64,000 bases of DNA. It comes from Eudorina sp. 2006-703-Eu-15. Its lineage: Eukaryota; Chlorophyta; Chlorophyceae; Chlamydomonadales; Volvocaceae. The DNA is taken from NCBI GenBank assembly GCA_003117195.1, contig BDSI01000023.1, forward strand, positions 936,391 through 1,000,390, in the 5' to 3' direction. Below, piece by piece: positions 1 through 11,787 of the stretch (positions are counted from its first letter, which is position 1; each line of letters starts with the position of its first letter). Position numbers and translations under genes: made by a program. The notes under the pieces were generated by a model, which saw nothing but the letters and a program-made list of their open reading frames with translations, did no database searches and was not told the DNA's origin.

Positions 1-510
1 TTCGCCTACCTGCTGGGGCCGCCACAGCAGCTCAACGGCAGCACCTCCACCGCAGCTGCCGCCACCCACTTGATGGCCTGGCGGCCGGTGGAGGCGGGAG
101 ACGGTCCGGACGAGCCGGCGGTGGCGGCTGAGCTGGACCTTGCGCGCATACCAGTGAGGGTGAGGCGGCAGGGAGGCCGGGGAAGGCCGTAAGGTGTATG
201 GGGTTGCGGCGGCCGCCATTTTCACGGCGGGCTGCTGGCAGGTGTGATGAGTGGTTGGGGTTAAGCTGAGCTGCGGACCCGGCGGGTGAGCGCGTCGCAC
301 TGTTTTGGTCGAGCCTTTGCTCCTTATCGTGCCTCTGGTACTTCCGTCCCTCCTCCCTGCCCTGCCCTGCCCTGCCCTGCCCCACAACAGGCCTGGACCA
401 TCAGCGGTGCGGGCAACACCTCCGTGCCCCTGGCCTCGGTGGTGAGGGTCTCCGGCGGCAAGTGGACCCTGCAGGTGTCGGCGATACCGCTGCTGTTGCA
501 GCTGCAGTAG
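1..510 (+). CDS. 3' end of an unrecognised gene (last two exons, partial)
   Basis: Two exons are supported: 1-153, open from the window edge in frame 1, and 391-510, ending in TAG at 508-510. The intron has donor GTGAGG at 154 (an equally good GTGAGG at 160 would add two codons) and acceptor CAG at 388-390, and the frame is kept. The visible 90 or so residues run from FAYLLGPP through a short Ala/Thr-rich loop to a strand-like tail ending SAIPLLLQLQ. The pattern of short hydrophobic strands would suit the C-terminal beta-domain of a secreted or carbohydrate-active enzyme, but I recognise no family and assign no function. No TGTAA signal is seen in the following 3 kb, so the 3' UTR probably runs into the CCA-rich microsatellite. 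Confidence 0.6.
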
Positions 511-525
511 GGCGCCGACATCGCT

Positions 526-777
526 ACCACCACCACCACCGCCGCCACCACCACCACCACCACCACCACCACCACCGGGTTTGTTCTTCGGGTTTATTTC
601 TTTTTGTCAATTGAACCACCACCACCACCACCACCACCATCGCCGCCGCCACCACCACCACCACAACCACAACCACAACAACCACAACCACAACGACAAC
701 CACAACCGCCATCGCCACCACCACCACCGCCACCACCACCACCACAACCACAACCACAACCACCACAACCACCGCCA
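526..777. repeat. CCA/CCG trinucleotide microsatellite, two blocks
   Basis: About 250 bases made almost only of CCA, CCG and CAA triplets, broken by a short unrelated stretch at 576-613. It begins 16 bases after the stop codon of the preceding gene and is probably in its 3' UTR. Long open frames here (poly-His, poly-Pro, poly-Val) are artefacts of the repeat. Confidence 0.9.
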
Positions 778-942
778 AGGGATCCGCTGGTGTGACTGGC
801 TGCCGTACTAGCGGTGCCGCAGTGCCCGGCAGCCGGCTCCGGTTGTTCGGAACCCCCGGCTGCAGCAGAGCTGGTCGTCGGGGGCTGGGTGGGAGGGACG
901 TGGGCGGCACCAAAGCACCTGACCGGCATCCGTAGGAACTCA

Positions 943-970
943 ATCCATCCATCCATCCATCCATCCATCC
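943..970. repeat. (CATC)n microsatellite
   Basis: Seven tandem CATC units visible directly. Confidence 0.9.
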
Positions 971-1090
971 GGGGGAGAGCACGTTGATGGATTTGCAGCT
1001 TCAATTCGCTGGGGACGTGACGTGGCGTGTGCACATCCCCGCCCGCCCGCCATTGGACTGCGTCCGGCGATGGCTGAATCAATGAGCGGA

Positions 1091-1134
1091 AGGGCGAGGG
1101 CGAGGGCGAGGGCGAGGGCGAGGGCGAGGGCGAG
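1091..1134. repeat. (AGGGCG)n microsatellite
   Basis: About seven tandem six-base units, followed by a degenerate GAGGGA tail. Confidence 0.9.
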
Positions 1135-1624
1135 AGGGAGAGGGAGAACCCCCCAGGGTGGGTGGGAGGCGGGGAGCGTACACCACGACCGGGTACCCAC
1201 CCTAGGCCTGCACGTCGATGGCACGTCTGCCGGGGCCACATCACCAGGGTGGGTGGGTGGGTGGGTGGCTCATCGTGTGCCGCACCGAGTGAGGTGGATC
1301 TTGTGAGGCACGGAGGCGCGGGAGGGTGCGCAGCATTGCGGGCGGGAACCCGATGCGGCCCCCGGGTGGGGCCCCCGGGTGGGGCCCCCGTGGTAGCCGA
1401 GCTCAGGTAGCGAAGGGACCGGACAAAGGGGGGTGGATGACGCGATCCGTTTCCATATCGTTCATGTACGGCATGTTTAACCATGCCCTGTCAAGCCAGC
1501 CCGTCAGCCGTGCCGCGAGCGCAACGCTGCGCTGGCGGGCCCTGGTCGGACGGACGGTGTGACGGCCATATGAGCAGAGGGTCGCTGAGAGGCACTTGCG
1601 GCGTGAGGCTCTTCCAGGCATGGC

Positions 1625-2480
1625 AGGTGTTGAGGTGTGTGCGCCAGGGTGCCCCCCGCCACCGCTTTAACTCGCTCACTGCGGGAGCGCTGGTTGCATT
1701 GATTAGATTGGGCACGTCGACAACGTTACCGCGGAAGTTTCACCTTGTCGGTTGCCGACCCGCGTTTTCCGGATGTCGATACTCTCGCGGTGGGGTCTAC
1801 GCTTCCCTGGCCACCCAATCCCGCCGCACCGACCGTTCCTTGCACTGGTTACTGCCCAAGCAAGCGCATGACATGATGGTCCGTTAGCCGAATGTTGTCA
1901 CCTCCTCTATTATTTGACGTAAATTGTGAGCGACGGGGGCTATCGTGCACAATTGTTGCGTTGCGGCGTCAGCGACAGACCTGGCGCAGGCACACGCGGT
2001 ATCTATCCGACCATGCTTGAAGGACAGCTCGAATGGTCAACAATTGGCATTCGGCATTGTTGAGGTAGACCGTCCGCCACCGCTTCCACGGGCTCACTGC
2101 GGGAGCGCTGGTCGCCTTGGTGATCGGCGCGTGTTGGTCCCCCTAGGCGGCGGACGTTTCGTTTCGTCTGTGCTGCTGTTGCCGACCCGCGTGGTCCGGC
2201 GTTCGGGGACAGCAGTACCGGTCACCGTCGCGCGGTTCCGGCCACCACGCCGCACCGGGCGTTTCTTGCATTACTACTGCCCAAGAGCCATGGCCTGATG
2301 AAGTGATGATCCGTTGGGAGGGGGGCCATTGTCATCCTTCATGATTCATGTTTGATTCGTAGGATTCAAGTTAGGGTTTTGACGACTTCAACGACAGGGG
2401 CTATCTGTCATGCACAATTAATGCCTGGTACCGTCATCGGCGGACGTGGCGCGGGCGCGCTGTACGGTACATGTACGACT
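1625..2480. repeat. Diverged tandem duplication, unit about 420-470 bp
   Basis: The segment beginning near 1625 is repeated from about 2058. Shared blocks in the same order include CCGCCACCGCTT at about 1656 and 2074, CTCACTGCGGGAGCGCTGGT, GTTGCCGACCCGCG, CGCCGCACCG, TTACTACTGCCCAAG-like sequence, and GCACAATT at about 1945 and 2412. The offset grows from 418 to 467 bases, so one unit carries an indel of about 50 bases. Neither unit holds a convincing gene. It could be an old transposable-element remnant or a duplicated non-coding segment. Confidence 0.7.
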
Positions 2481-3179
2481 TAGCCACCAATCATCTTGCG
2501 ATCGACCTTGAGCGTTGCCGTGTCAGTCGGCTGGAGCGGTCGGGGTTGGATGCATGCAGCGCAACGACCGGATCAGCAGATGATTGCGGGTACCGTAGAA
2601 TCATCCGGCACACGGTCAACGGCGCGATAGGACAACGGCAGCGAAGCGAGGACATGGTTACATCCATTTGCAACCTGACCGCACCATATGTGGAGGCGGT
2701 CCGTTTCATCCTGCGAACAGTGCGACGTCGTCGCGGCCATTGCAGGCCGCTCGCGTCACGACATCCGTTCTTCGCCGGGCCAGGCAAGCCGCGACGGGCA
2801 GCGTCCACCCAAACCACATCCAGCCCTCCAGCCGCGAGTACAAGGACCCCTTCCCCGTCATGCCCCCGCGGTTTAGGGCCACACATGCCAGTGAAAATCG
2901 ACTTTCAGGCATCCCATACTCGTCACCAACACGTTTTTCCTGAGCTCACGTGGTGGTGATGTTACCCCCACAAACGGCATCATGCGCAGAACCGGAGGAG
3001 GGTTCACCTCAGTCCGCAAGATGGCTCATAAGGCCTCTGCCTTGCCGTGCTCCGCGGCATCCCGGAGAGAACCGGACCCAGCCTGCAACCGCCAACGTCG
3101 TCGTCCTGCCGGTCATATGTACCACTGCGAAACCAATGTCATCTCTGTTTCACTCATATCACCGGTCCGCCAGTAACCA

Positions 3180-3184
3180 TTACA
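3180..3184 (-). promoter_or_regulatory. Candidate poly(A) signal of CPC1 (TGTAA on minus strand)
   Basis: TTACA on the plus strand reads TGTAA, the usual volvocine poly(A) signal. It is the first such site after the CPC1 stop codon and implies a 3' UTR of about 540 bases. Confidence 0.5.
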
Positions 3185-3719
3185 CCACACAGACGGATGC
3201 ATGCAGCACCTATGCATGAAATCGGGCTATGCGCTCGGTGGGCCGGGCGTGCAAGCGCGGGCAGGGACACCCGGGCTGCAGACGCTGGCTTGGGTAGTGG
3301 GTTTTGGGTGCGCACGAACCGAAGAAAATACTTTCGGGCTGCAGGTCTGAGCTCCCAGGCAGCTTGTGGGTTCAGTACTGCGTCCGAGCTAGAATATGGC
3401 ACCGGGCAGAAGCATCATCGGCGATGTCGATACCCCTGCCGCTTGCCCTGCACCGGTGTCATTCATAGGGCCCAGGACCGTGTCCGGCCCAAGCCACAAC
3501 CGTCACACGCCCGTACCATCATGTACAACCGAAAGGTCCCAGCTCTGGCCCGAGCCGTCCCAGTCACCCTGCGCTCGCGGGTCGACGCCGCCGCCACCAC
3601 ACGTGGCGGCAATCCTCTCGCCCTCCCCTCCAGCAGACGTCAGTGCTGCAGCTTTCGCACGATCAGCCAGCCTGCTCTTACCCGCCCACCAGCCAAGTCT
3701 CATTGTAAACAAAATACAT

Positions 3720-6700
3720 CTACAACCGTGTGGCAACAAACGAGTCCTTCCAGGCGTACCGCTCCAGCATCCGCTTCACGAACCGCTCGCCCGCCGCGCT
3801 GTACATGAGCTGCTCCGCAGTGACAGTGGGCTCAGCATTGGCTGCTGCGGCCGCCGCGGCCTGGCCGCCTGTGCGGCCCGCGCCGCCCGGCGGTGTGGCG
3901 CCGCGGCTGCCTGGCGGCCCGCCCGGCGTCTTGGGTTTGCTGCGGCTCTCCCAAACCGCCCTGACCACCGCCGCAACATCTTCCTTGGAGAAGGGCGCGC
4001 GGTGCAGCTCCACGCCCGACTCGGCGCCCAAGGGGTAGGCTATCCGGAAGACCTGGTCTGCGTTGGCGCGCGCGTTGGAGGAGATGTTGCCGGTGGCGAT
4101 GCTGAAGGCCTTCTTGATGCCCGAGAAGGCGTCCCGGTCGGCGCACAGGTACAGCAGGCAGGCGCGGTAGTCCAGGCGGGGGGTGCCGTCGGCGGAGGGC
4201 GAAGAGAAGAGTGCCCACAGGACCTGCTTCAACGCGCCGGGGCTGCGAGGGTCCAAAAATGGCGGGAAGGGCGGGTTGGAGGAGCGGTTAGTGCGCCAGG
4301 AGAGGGGCAGTGATATGACAGTACCACCAACGGGAAAGATAACCGTTCTCCGTGCCGCCGGCACGACAAGTTGGAGAATCCAAGCACGTTGATGGCGCAC
4401 GGGGAGGACGGGGTGTGACAGCTATCTCACCTGTCGTACTGCCCGTCGTCAAGTGGTGGCGTGCTGGGTGGCGGTGCCGCCGCCGGGTCCGGCCAGCTCT
4501 CGCCCTCCGCAGCGGCATTGCCGCTGCCACCGCTGGCGCCTGTGCTCGTGCTCGCACTCGCGCCTTCCTGCTGCGGCCCCGCCAGCTCGCTGCGCTCCCG
4601 CAGACTTTCCGACGCGGGCTCTCCAGGGGCACGCGACGCCGCGGCGGCGCTGGAGCCCGGCTGCGCGGCCCGGTACTGGAACCAGAGCTCCGCCGCTGAC
4701 CACTCCTCCTGGGTCAGCAGCCCGTCCTTGTCCTTGTCCACCTCGGCGCAGATCTGCGTTCAGGAGGGGAGCCGGCAGCGTGCACAGCGAATTTGATGTG
4801 GAGGCACACCTACCTAGGAAAGCGGTGTACCAGTACAGCGTTATGAACAGCGATACCATACCACCGGCCGTTAAGGCAGGGTACACCCCTCATGTACGTC
4901 AAGACAGCGAAACCGCAACAGAGCTTCCTATCAAACCAGGACACACACACCCCTCGCCCTTGAAAAGGCCAACAGAGATTCTCACGTCTCCAGGGCCTGT
5001 CGACACACTCCACTCACGTCTATTTGGTCCGCCAGCTCGGCGCAGTCCGCCCGGGCGATGAGCGGGAAGGCCGCCACCACCAGGTGGGCCACAAGCTCCC
5101 GCCAGTCCATGTAAGTGCTGTACAGCGGGTCGTACAGCCTCAGCGCGCCCAGCATGCTGGCCACGGAGGCGCTGCGCCACGGCTCCGGCAGCGCGCCCTC
5201 CGCCGCCAGCCGACACAGCATCTCCGCCGCGTCCTGCAGCCGCATGAAGCCCGTGGGTGCGGCCGCCAGGAAGCCCGCCGTGACGGCGCCCAGCTGCTTG
5301 GTGGACAGGAGGCCGCCGGGCGGCTGCGTCTCCCGCGGCTCGGGGCGCGGCAGCGGCGGCGGCGCGTCCACCAGCAGGCTGCCCTCGTCCAGCAGCAGGT
5401 ACTCGTCCTGCATCCGCAGGTCGTGGGGGAGCTGCTTCCCGGCAGAAGCGGCGGCCTTGGTCACCTGCGAGGGGGATCGGGGTCAGCGGCGGGGACAGAG
5501 GGGATTCGGGCATTTGGACGGCCGGGCCGTGCGCCAACATCTATCTCCCTTGGGCCCGGTCGGCAATCTCTGAACCCTACAACGGCGTTGTGCTGGAGCA
5601 ACCTCCGGTACCTTCCAACTTGAAATTCATTAGCGGCTTCCACCGTCCTGACTAGCATGTGACTTTAATAATCCAAAGAGGTTTTGTCAGGACGCTTTGA
5701 GTCTCGTGTTTCAAGCCCCGACGCGGCACCCTAGGGGTGAGTTTACTGCGGCTGCACTTGCCGTTCCCCCGTGTGGCTGATACCGTACCGTATCCCCACG
5801 GCCACACACCTTCTCCAGCGCCGCCACCGCCGCGCACTCCGCCCGGTACCTCGCCCGGATCCAGTCCCCGAGCTTGGTGGCCGTGCCCGTGGCCAGGGCG
5901 TACATCTCGTCCATCTGGCCCAGGCAGCGCTCCGCCAGCAGCCCCAGCCGCGCCTCCAGGATCGCCACCTCGCGCCCGCATCCCGCCAGCAGCTCCTGCG
6001 TCAGCGCCTCCACGACCCGCGGGTCGGTCTGCGCCTCGGCGTCGTCGTCGGCGAGCTTGCCCTTGCGGCTCGCCACCTTCGCCGCCTGCTCCCGCTTGGC
6101 CTTCTTCGGGTCCTCCGGCACGGGCTCCCACGCCGTCTGCGTCGTCTTGGCCAGCGCCAACAGCAGCTTGCACGCCAGGGCCAGCGGCGGCGCGCGCTGC
6201 TCGAGCTGCGCCACCCAAGGCGGCATCGGCACCGCCGTCTTGGATTTGGGGTCGATCTTGTCCTTTAGCTCCAGCGGCACGCCGCCCGCCAGCAGGTCCG
6301 GCGCCGCCACATCCGCCAGCGGCGGCGGCTCCCGCGGCGCAAACAGCGGCGCCCACCTGGCGTGCGTGTGGCTGCGCAGGAAGTTGAGCGACGCGGCGAA
6401 GCGGTCGCCCTCCACCTGCGCCAGCGCCACGAACTGCTGCGCCAGCAGGGAGGAGTGGTCCGCCACGAACGAGTCGGCGGCCACGGCAGCGCGCTGCGCC
6501 TCCGCCTCCTCCATCTTGCGGTCGCACAGCGCCCACAGCTGGTCGCGCAGCTCCTCGCAGCGCAGCATCAGCTCCGCGCGGGTCTCCTTGGAGCCGCGCA
6601 GGTCGGCCTCCACCGCGTTGAAGCCCGTCAGGAACTTGGCGACCAGCGCCGGCTTCTCGTCGGGCCGCTGCAGCAGGTCGCGGAAGCTCTGCCGCAGCGC

Positions 6701-9700
6701 GTCGAAGTGGCGCTGGGCCGCGGTGTGCTGCTCCGACAGGCTCGTGAAGGCCAGGGAGAGGCCGTCCAGGTAGCCCGACTCCAGCGTCTGCCACTCCGCG
6801 TGGAGGCTGGACGCCAGCTGCCGCGGCAGCGACGGCGGCTGTGGCGCGGAGGGTTCCGCAGCGGCGCTCTCCGCGGCAGCGCCGTCAGCCGCGGCCGGGG
6901 CCGAAGCGGCTGGGCTGACGCCGGCTTCCGGACTGCCGCCGCCTGGCACCGTCGTGGGTCGTGAGAACGCGGCGGCGCTGGTCTCGGACGGTAGCTCGGT
7001 GGCGGCGGCGAGGCGCTCGGCCTCCGCCGCCGCCACCACCGCCGCCTCCTTGGCTGTGAGCGCCTTGGTGGCGGCCTCCTGAGCCCCCCGCGCCGCCTTC
7101 TCCGCCTCCGTCGCGGCGGCCGCCGCCTCCGTCTCCGCGTGCGCCGACACCTCGGCGTCGCCCAGGGACTTGTGCGCGCGCTCCACCGCCTCCGCCGCGG
7201 TGGCAGCAGACGTGGCGGCGCGCTCAGCGTGCGAGTTCGCATCTGTGACGGCGCCGCGCGCCACCTTGAGCTGCTCCGCGCACTTGGCCGCCGCCTGCGC
7301 CTTGAGCACCTCCGTCGCCGCGGGGTCGGGGTTCTTGCCGCTGTTGAGCAACGCCGTCGCCTGGATCTCAGCGCGCTTGGCAGTGAGCAGTTCTCGCGCG
7401 GCCGACTCGGCGGCGCTCTGCGCCAGCTCCGCGAACTCATGCGCCTGCTCCGCGGATGCGCGCGCCTTGTGCGCCGCCTCAGCCGCGGCGCGGCAGCTCG
7501 CCGCGGCGGCCTTCGCGCGCAGCAGCCCCTCGGCAATGTCGCCCGCAGACGCCAGCACATCGCCCAGCGGCCCCGATCCGTCCACCGGCCGGCGCAGCCG
7601 GCTAAACTTCCGGAGCCAGTCGTCCAGCGCAGCCGCCAGCTCCGACTGCGACGCCAGGCGGTGCTGGATCTGCTGCGCGTCGTTGGACGCGTCCGCCACC
7701 TCCTTCAGCCGCGCCGACAAGCCCGCGTCATTGGACGGCGGCGGGTCGAACTCCAGGTGGTACACCCGGCCCGTCTCGGGATCGAGCCGACGGCCCAGTG
7801 CGCGCTTAAGCGCGAGCTCGGGATCCGCCAGGTCACACACCACCACAGCGTCCAGGCCGGACACCAGCGGGCGGCCCACCTGCGGCAGAGCTGACGCTGG
7901 CGGCGGCGCGATGGTGCTGGCGGCGTCTATGAGCGCCTGCTCCGAGTCCAGGTCCAGGCCCGTCAGCATGCGCTCCAGCAGCACTGCCTGCGCGGCGGTG
8001 CGAGGGAAGCCGTCCACCACGAAGCCACGCGACTCGTTGCCGGGCTGCGGCGCGGCCGCCGCCGTCGCCGCGGCGGCCGCAGCGGCCTTGCTGCTGGCGG
8101 CGGCCGCGCCTTTCGCAGCGCCCTTGCCCTTGCCTTTAACCTCCACCTGCGCCGGCGGCGTCCATTCGGCCGCTTCCTTCATGGCCTGCACCACCAGCCG
8201 CACCAGCGCCTCATCGGGTACGTCACCGCCGGCCTGCAGTGCAGCCGCGATCTGTGCGCCCAGCTGCGCCTTGACTGACGGCTCCGGAGGGCCGGCATCT
8301 GCCGCCGCCGCCGCCACCGCCGCGTCCGTACCCTCCCCAGCCGCTGCGGCCGCTGCAGCAGCCGGAGTGATCGGTCGCGAGCCCTGCGATGACGTTGGCG
8401 GTTTGGGCGGCGCCGCGGCGGCGGCAGCCGCCGCCGCCACCGCGGCCTCATGCGCCTGCGCCGCCGCCATGGCATCCGCCACCAGAGCCTCAGGTTCCAG
8501 CAGCATGAGGCGGTACTTGCGTGCCAGGTCCTGCGCCACAGTGGTCTTGCCCGAGAAGGGCGCCCCCACCACGGCCAGGCGCAACGGCAGCTTCTCGATG
8601 GCGGGCAGCTCCGGCGCCGGCGCGGGCTCGCGGGCCAAGATGGCGAGCTCGCCCACCACCTGGCCCAGCAGTTCATCATGCCCGATGGGTCCCTGCTCCC
8701 GCACCCAGTCACCGCTGCAAGCCAGGTAGTCCCCGACCAGCGCGCGACCCAGCCGCGACGTGGCCTCCTTGTTCTCCACCTCCTTGGCCTCCTCCGCGGT
8801 GCCCGGGAGCGGCGGGGGTGTGCCCAGCTGCGGGTCGCCCGCCTCAAACATGGCCATCCACTGGCGCCACTCCCGGCGCGGCACCATGTTTCCGGTGGCC
8901 AGCCGGTACTCGGCCGCGCGCTCGGCCAGCCCCACCAACTGGTAGGCCACGTCGCGCGCAAAGGCCGCGTGCTTGGCCGCCTTGGCGTCGGCGCGCGCCT
9001 GCTGGGCAGCGCGCCACGCCTCCATCTCCAGCGCGGCCTCCGCCTCGTACGCCTCACGCATGGACCTGCATGCCGGGTCGCATCCAGCCGGAGTCTTAGC
9101 TGAGGGTGTCTCTTCACAACCGCTGCGGAATGATTACGGGGCCTGAGCGGCACCGACGCGGACAATGCAGACGCGCCGAGAACCCTGATGCGAGCCTTTC
9201 CTTTCGACGAGGCCCCGACCCGTGTCCAAGGCTCACCGGTGCATCTCCGCCTCCCGGCGCAGCGTCTCCTCCCAGTCCCGCTCCCGCCGCTCCGCGTACT
9301 GGCGCTCACGCAGCAGCCGGTTCTCCCGCATGACCTCCTTCTCCTGGCTCACCTGCAGACCGATGTCCAAGGGTCCGAATCCAGTTCGTGCGACGAGCTC
9401 AACACGGGACACTAGCCGACGAGCTCAAGACCATCTTTTTCAACGGGACAACATGTTCGTTATTGAGACTGCCCGTCTTGCACACACCGCGCATGCGACT
9501 GCTCATCGCACACGTCACCCTCAGCAGCCAGGAATGACCCGCAGAGCCCGGTGCCATTTGATCCCCAGGGCACGCAGAATAACTATCCTATCACTTTCGG
9601 ATGTGACGCTGCGTGGAGGCCAGAATGGGCGGCAGCACCGTAGCAGCGGCCTCCTGCACCTGCCCACCTGCCACAGCCGCGCCGCCAACCGCTGCTCCTC

Positions 9701-11787
9701 CGCGCTCTGCCGCTGCAGCGCGCTGACCAGCGCGTCCAGCTGTGCCTTCCGCTCTGCGGTAGCAGCAGCTGCTTGCTGCTCCACCACCATCTTGCGGCGC
9801 CGAGCCTGCAGGTTGGGCACAGCGGCACACAGGCAATCTTGAGCTTGCACCAAGTCTTTCGCACCCGACTTCTATATCATGGGTTGGTTCCCTCGTCTCT
9901 GTCACACACTCCCAAGTGCTGCAAGCCAGCCTGACACATGTCAACCCGATTGCAGGCGCTCCCTTGACTGCACCCACCTCCCGCTCGCGCTTGGACGCAA
10001 TATCCTCCGCCCGAGCCTCCTTGACGCCCCGCATGTACGCGGCCGTGTCCTCAAGCAGCTTCGCCGTAGCCGCCGCGCGGTTCTTCATCTGCTCCATGTG
10101 CTCCATTGGCGTCTTGCCCGCCGGGGGCGCCAGTACCTCCTCACCTGCAACCGACCCCAAACATGGACATTCAGGGCTTCCGAGTTGCAGCACGCGTGGC
10201 TGCCAACGCAAACGCACTTCCGTCCGCGGTTAGGCTTCTCCTGTTTCATACGTCACAAACCCATGATCACAATGTGCTGCCCGAGTACAGGGCGCCCATC
10301 GTCCCATGCGATCCATTGACGTGCCCCGCCACCGCCACTCGCCTTCCACCGTGTCTCCCCGCACAAGCCGCTTCATATTGATTTCAAACGCGTCGATGCC
10401 CCCGTGCACATCCAGCGCTGCATGGTGCAGCTCCTCCAGTTTCTTCCTGCGTGCTTTCTCGCTGAGGGCCAGCTCCACTCTCAGCTCCTCGCGCTCCATC
10501 TCCTCCTGCGCATCGGACACCGTGACGTGGACAGCAGTCAGAGAGCGCAGGTCCAGACTCGCTGCTCACCTATGTCCGCTTCAGTACGGGCAAGCCCTGC
10601 ACCTTTGCTGCGCATTCATGCGGACCGTAGAACTGAAGACCGCCCGCCCTGTCAACCCAACATTACGGCTGCGTAGCCTTCAGCTTTCGTACTCTGCTCA
10701 CCTTCCGCTTGAGCAGCGCCGCGTGTACTGCATCATCCCGTGCCAGCTTCTGCGCCTTGTCGCTACGCGCGCTGCTCATCTTTTCCATCTGGGTACTGCG
10801 GAACGCCTCGTGCTGCGCGGTATGCTGTGCACGCTCGCGGAACAGGGCCGCCAACGCCTCGCGCTGCTGGCGTGTCCCCTCATCCGCGAATTTGGACAGG
10901 TGGATGTTTTCCATGACCATGTTCGGGTTGGCGGCCTGCAGCCTCAGCAGGTCCTCGAATTGCCTGAGGCAGATGCGAAACGATCGAGAATAGCCATCTT
11001 CAGTGTTTGCTATGGTGGGCACGTCCGCAGCTGGCATGCACCCATGTTGACGAGGCCGTTGGCTGCCACTCATTTGACAACCCGGTCGCTGTGGTGCACA
11101 GCAGTCTTACCTGTGCGCAGTTGTGTCGTACTTCTCTTTGCTGGTATTATGCTTTTGTGCATCCAGTAAAGCGCGAGAAGGGCTGACGGACGCCCCCAGC
11201 GTCCTGCCGAGGCTGCCTGTGTGCTGAAACTTCTGCAGGCGAAGCCCACACCAGGGTTAGCATACGGTGAAGTAACCCCCATCCCGGCCAATGTGTATGG
11301 CATGTCGGTCCTCACCGTCAGCGACTTGTTCAGGCTGGCAACGTTCTGCTTAATGGAATACAGCAGACGTGGCGCGACACCCGTCTCCTCGCGGATGAGC
11401 ATGTTCACCACCCTCGTGTCCAAGTGAACTCCAAGTTTCTTAAACGTCGGCTGCAGGCACCGCGCTTGTGTCACCACACGGGTCATACGGACACGAATAC
11501 ACACGGTCGCATGGTCGCCCGCACCTGAAGCCGTGTGTAGTTATTTATCATAGAATCCGGCATCCGCTTAGTGTCGAAGTGTTCAATGTCTGGCTGCAAG
11601 TTATACTTATTGAAAAGCTGGCCAAACAAATAACCAGACGCGAAGTCCTGCACATGCATCGGATAGGTAGTCCATGAACTGCTGACGAACAAATACCAAA
11701 GCCACTCCTGTTGCGTACCCGCTCCAGATTGTCTGAAATAGACAATCCGAGCTCCTCCGCCAGCCAAGTGCGCAAAAGGTCGCTCAT
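3720..11787 (-). CDS. CPC1: Central-pair complex protein CPC1 (SPEF2 homologue), 13 exons, about 1,947 aa
   Basis: Structural protein of the C1b projection of the ciliary central pair; in Chlamydomonas CPC1 carries an adenylate-kinase-like domain, and its animal homologue is SPEF2. Exons, 5' to 3' on the minus strand: 11719-11787, 11525-11647, 11316-11450, 11112-11233, 10702-10963, 10343-10505, 9978-10144, 9668-9805, 9237-9352, 5810-9065, 5018-5464, 4431-4753, 3720-4242. All junctions keep frame. The start MSDLLRTWLAEEL opens a CH-like (DUF1042) domain at residues 1 to about 105, with the family signature FASGYLFGQLFNKYNLQ. Coiled-coil-rich sequence follows. The adenylate-kinase-like domain begins near residue 595 with P-loop GAPFSGKTT and continues through GFVVDGFPRT. 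Ala-rich coiled coil comes next. An EF-hand loop DKDKDGLLTQEE lies at about residues 1672-1683 near the C terminus. The predicted length fits the roughly 205-kDa Chlamydomonas protein. The intron after exon 6 needs a GC donor. Family assignment is secure; individual small exons are inferred. Confidence 0.88.
10145..10342 (-). other. Probable GC-AG intron in CPC1
   Basis: Exon 6 (10343-10505) can join exon 7 (9978-10144) in frame only if it ends GTG GAA G and the intron starts GCGAGT, giving the junction Thr-Val-Glu-Gly-Glu-Glu-Val-Leu. The nearby GT in ACG|GTGGAA would put exon 7 out of frame. Confidence 0.55.

Larger units (their letters stand above)
511..3719. other. Convergent intergenic region without a recognised gene
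   Basis: This lies between the 3' end of the first gene and the 3' end of CPC1, so both neighbours point into it. It holds the CCA microsatellite, a CATC tetranucleotide run, a GAGGGC hexanucleotide run, a GGGT run near 1245-1265, and a diverged tandem duplication at about 1625-2480. Open frames here lack splice signals, biased composition or recognisable domains. Confidence 0.6.

Noticed and set aside
524..982. Long open frames coding poly-Val, poly-His and poly-Pro on both strands
   Set aside because: They are produced by the CCA microsatellite and have no conserved sequence or splice context.
7170..8729. A 519-codon plus-strand frame rich in Ala and Ser
   Set aside because: It is the antisense shadow of the large CPC1 exon 10; Ala/Glu codons on the minus strand generate it.
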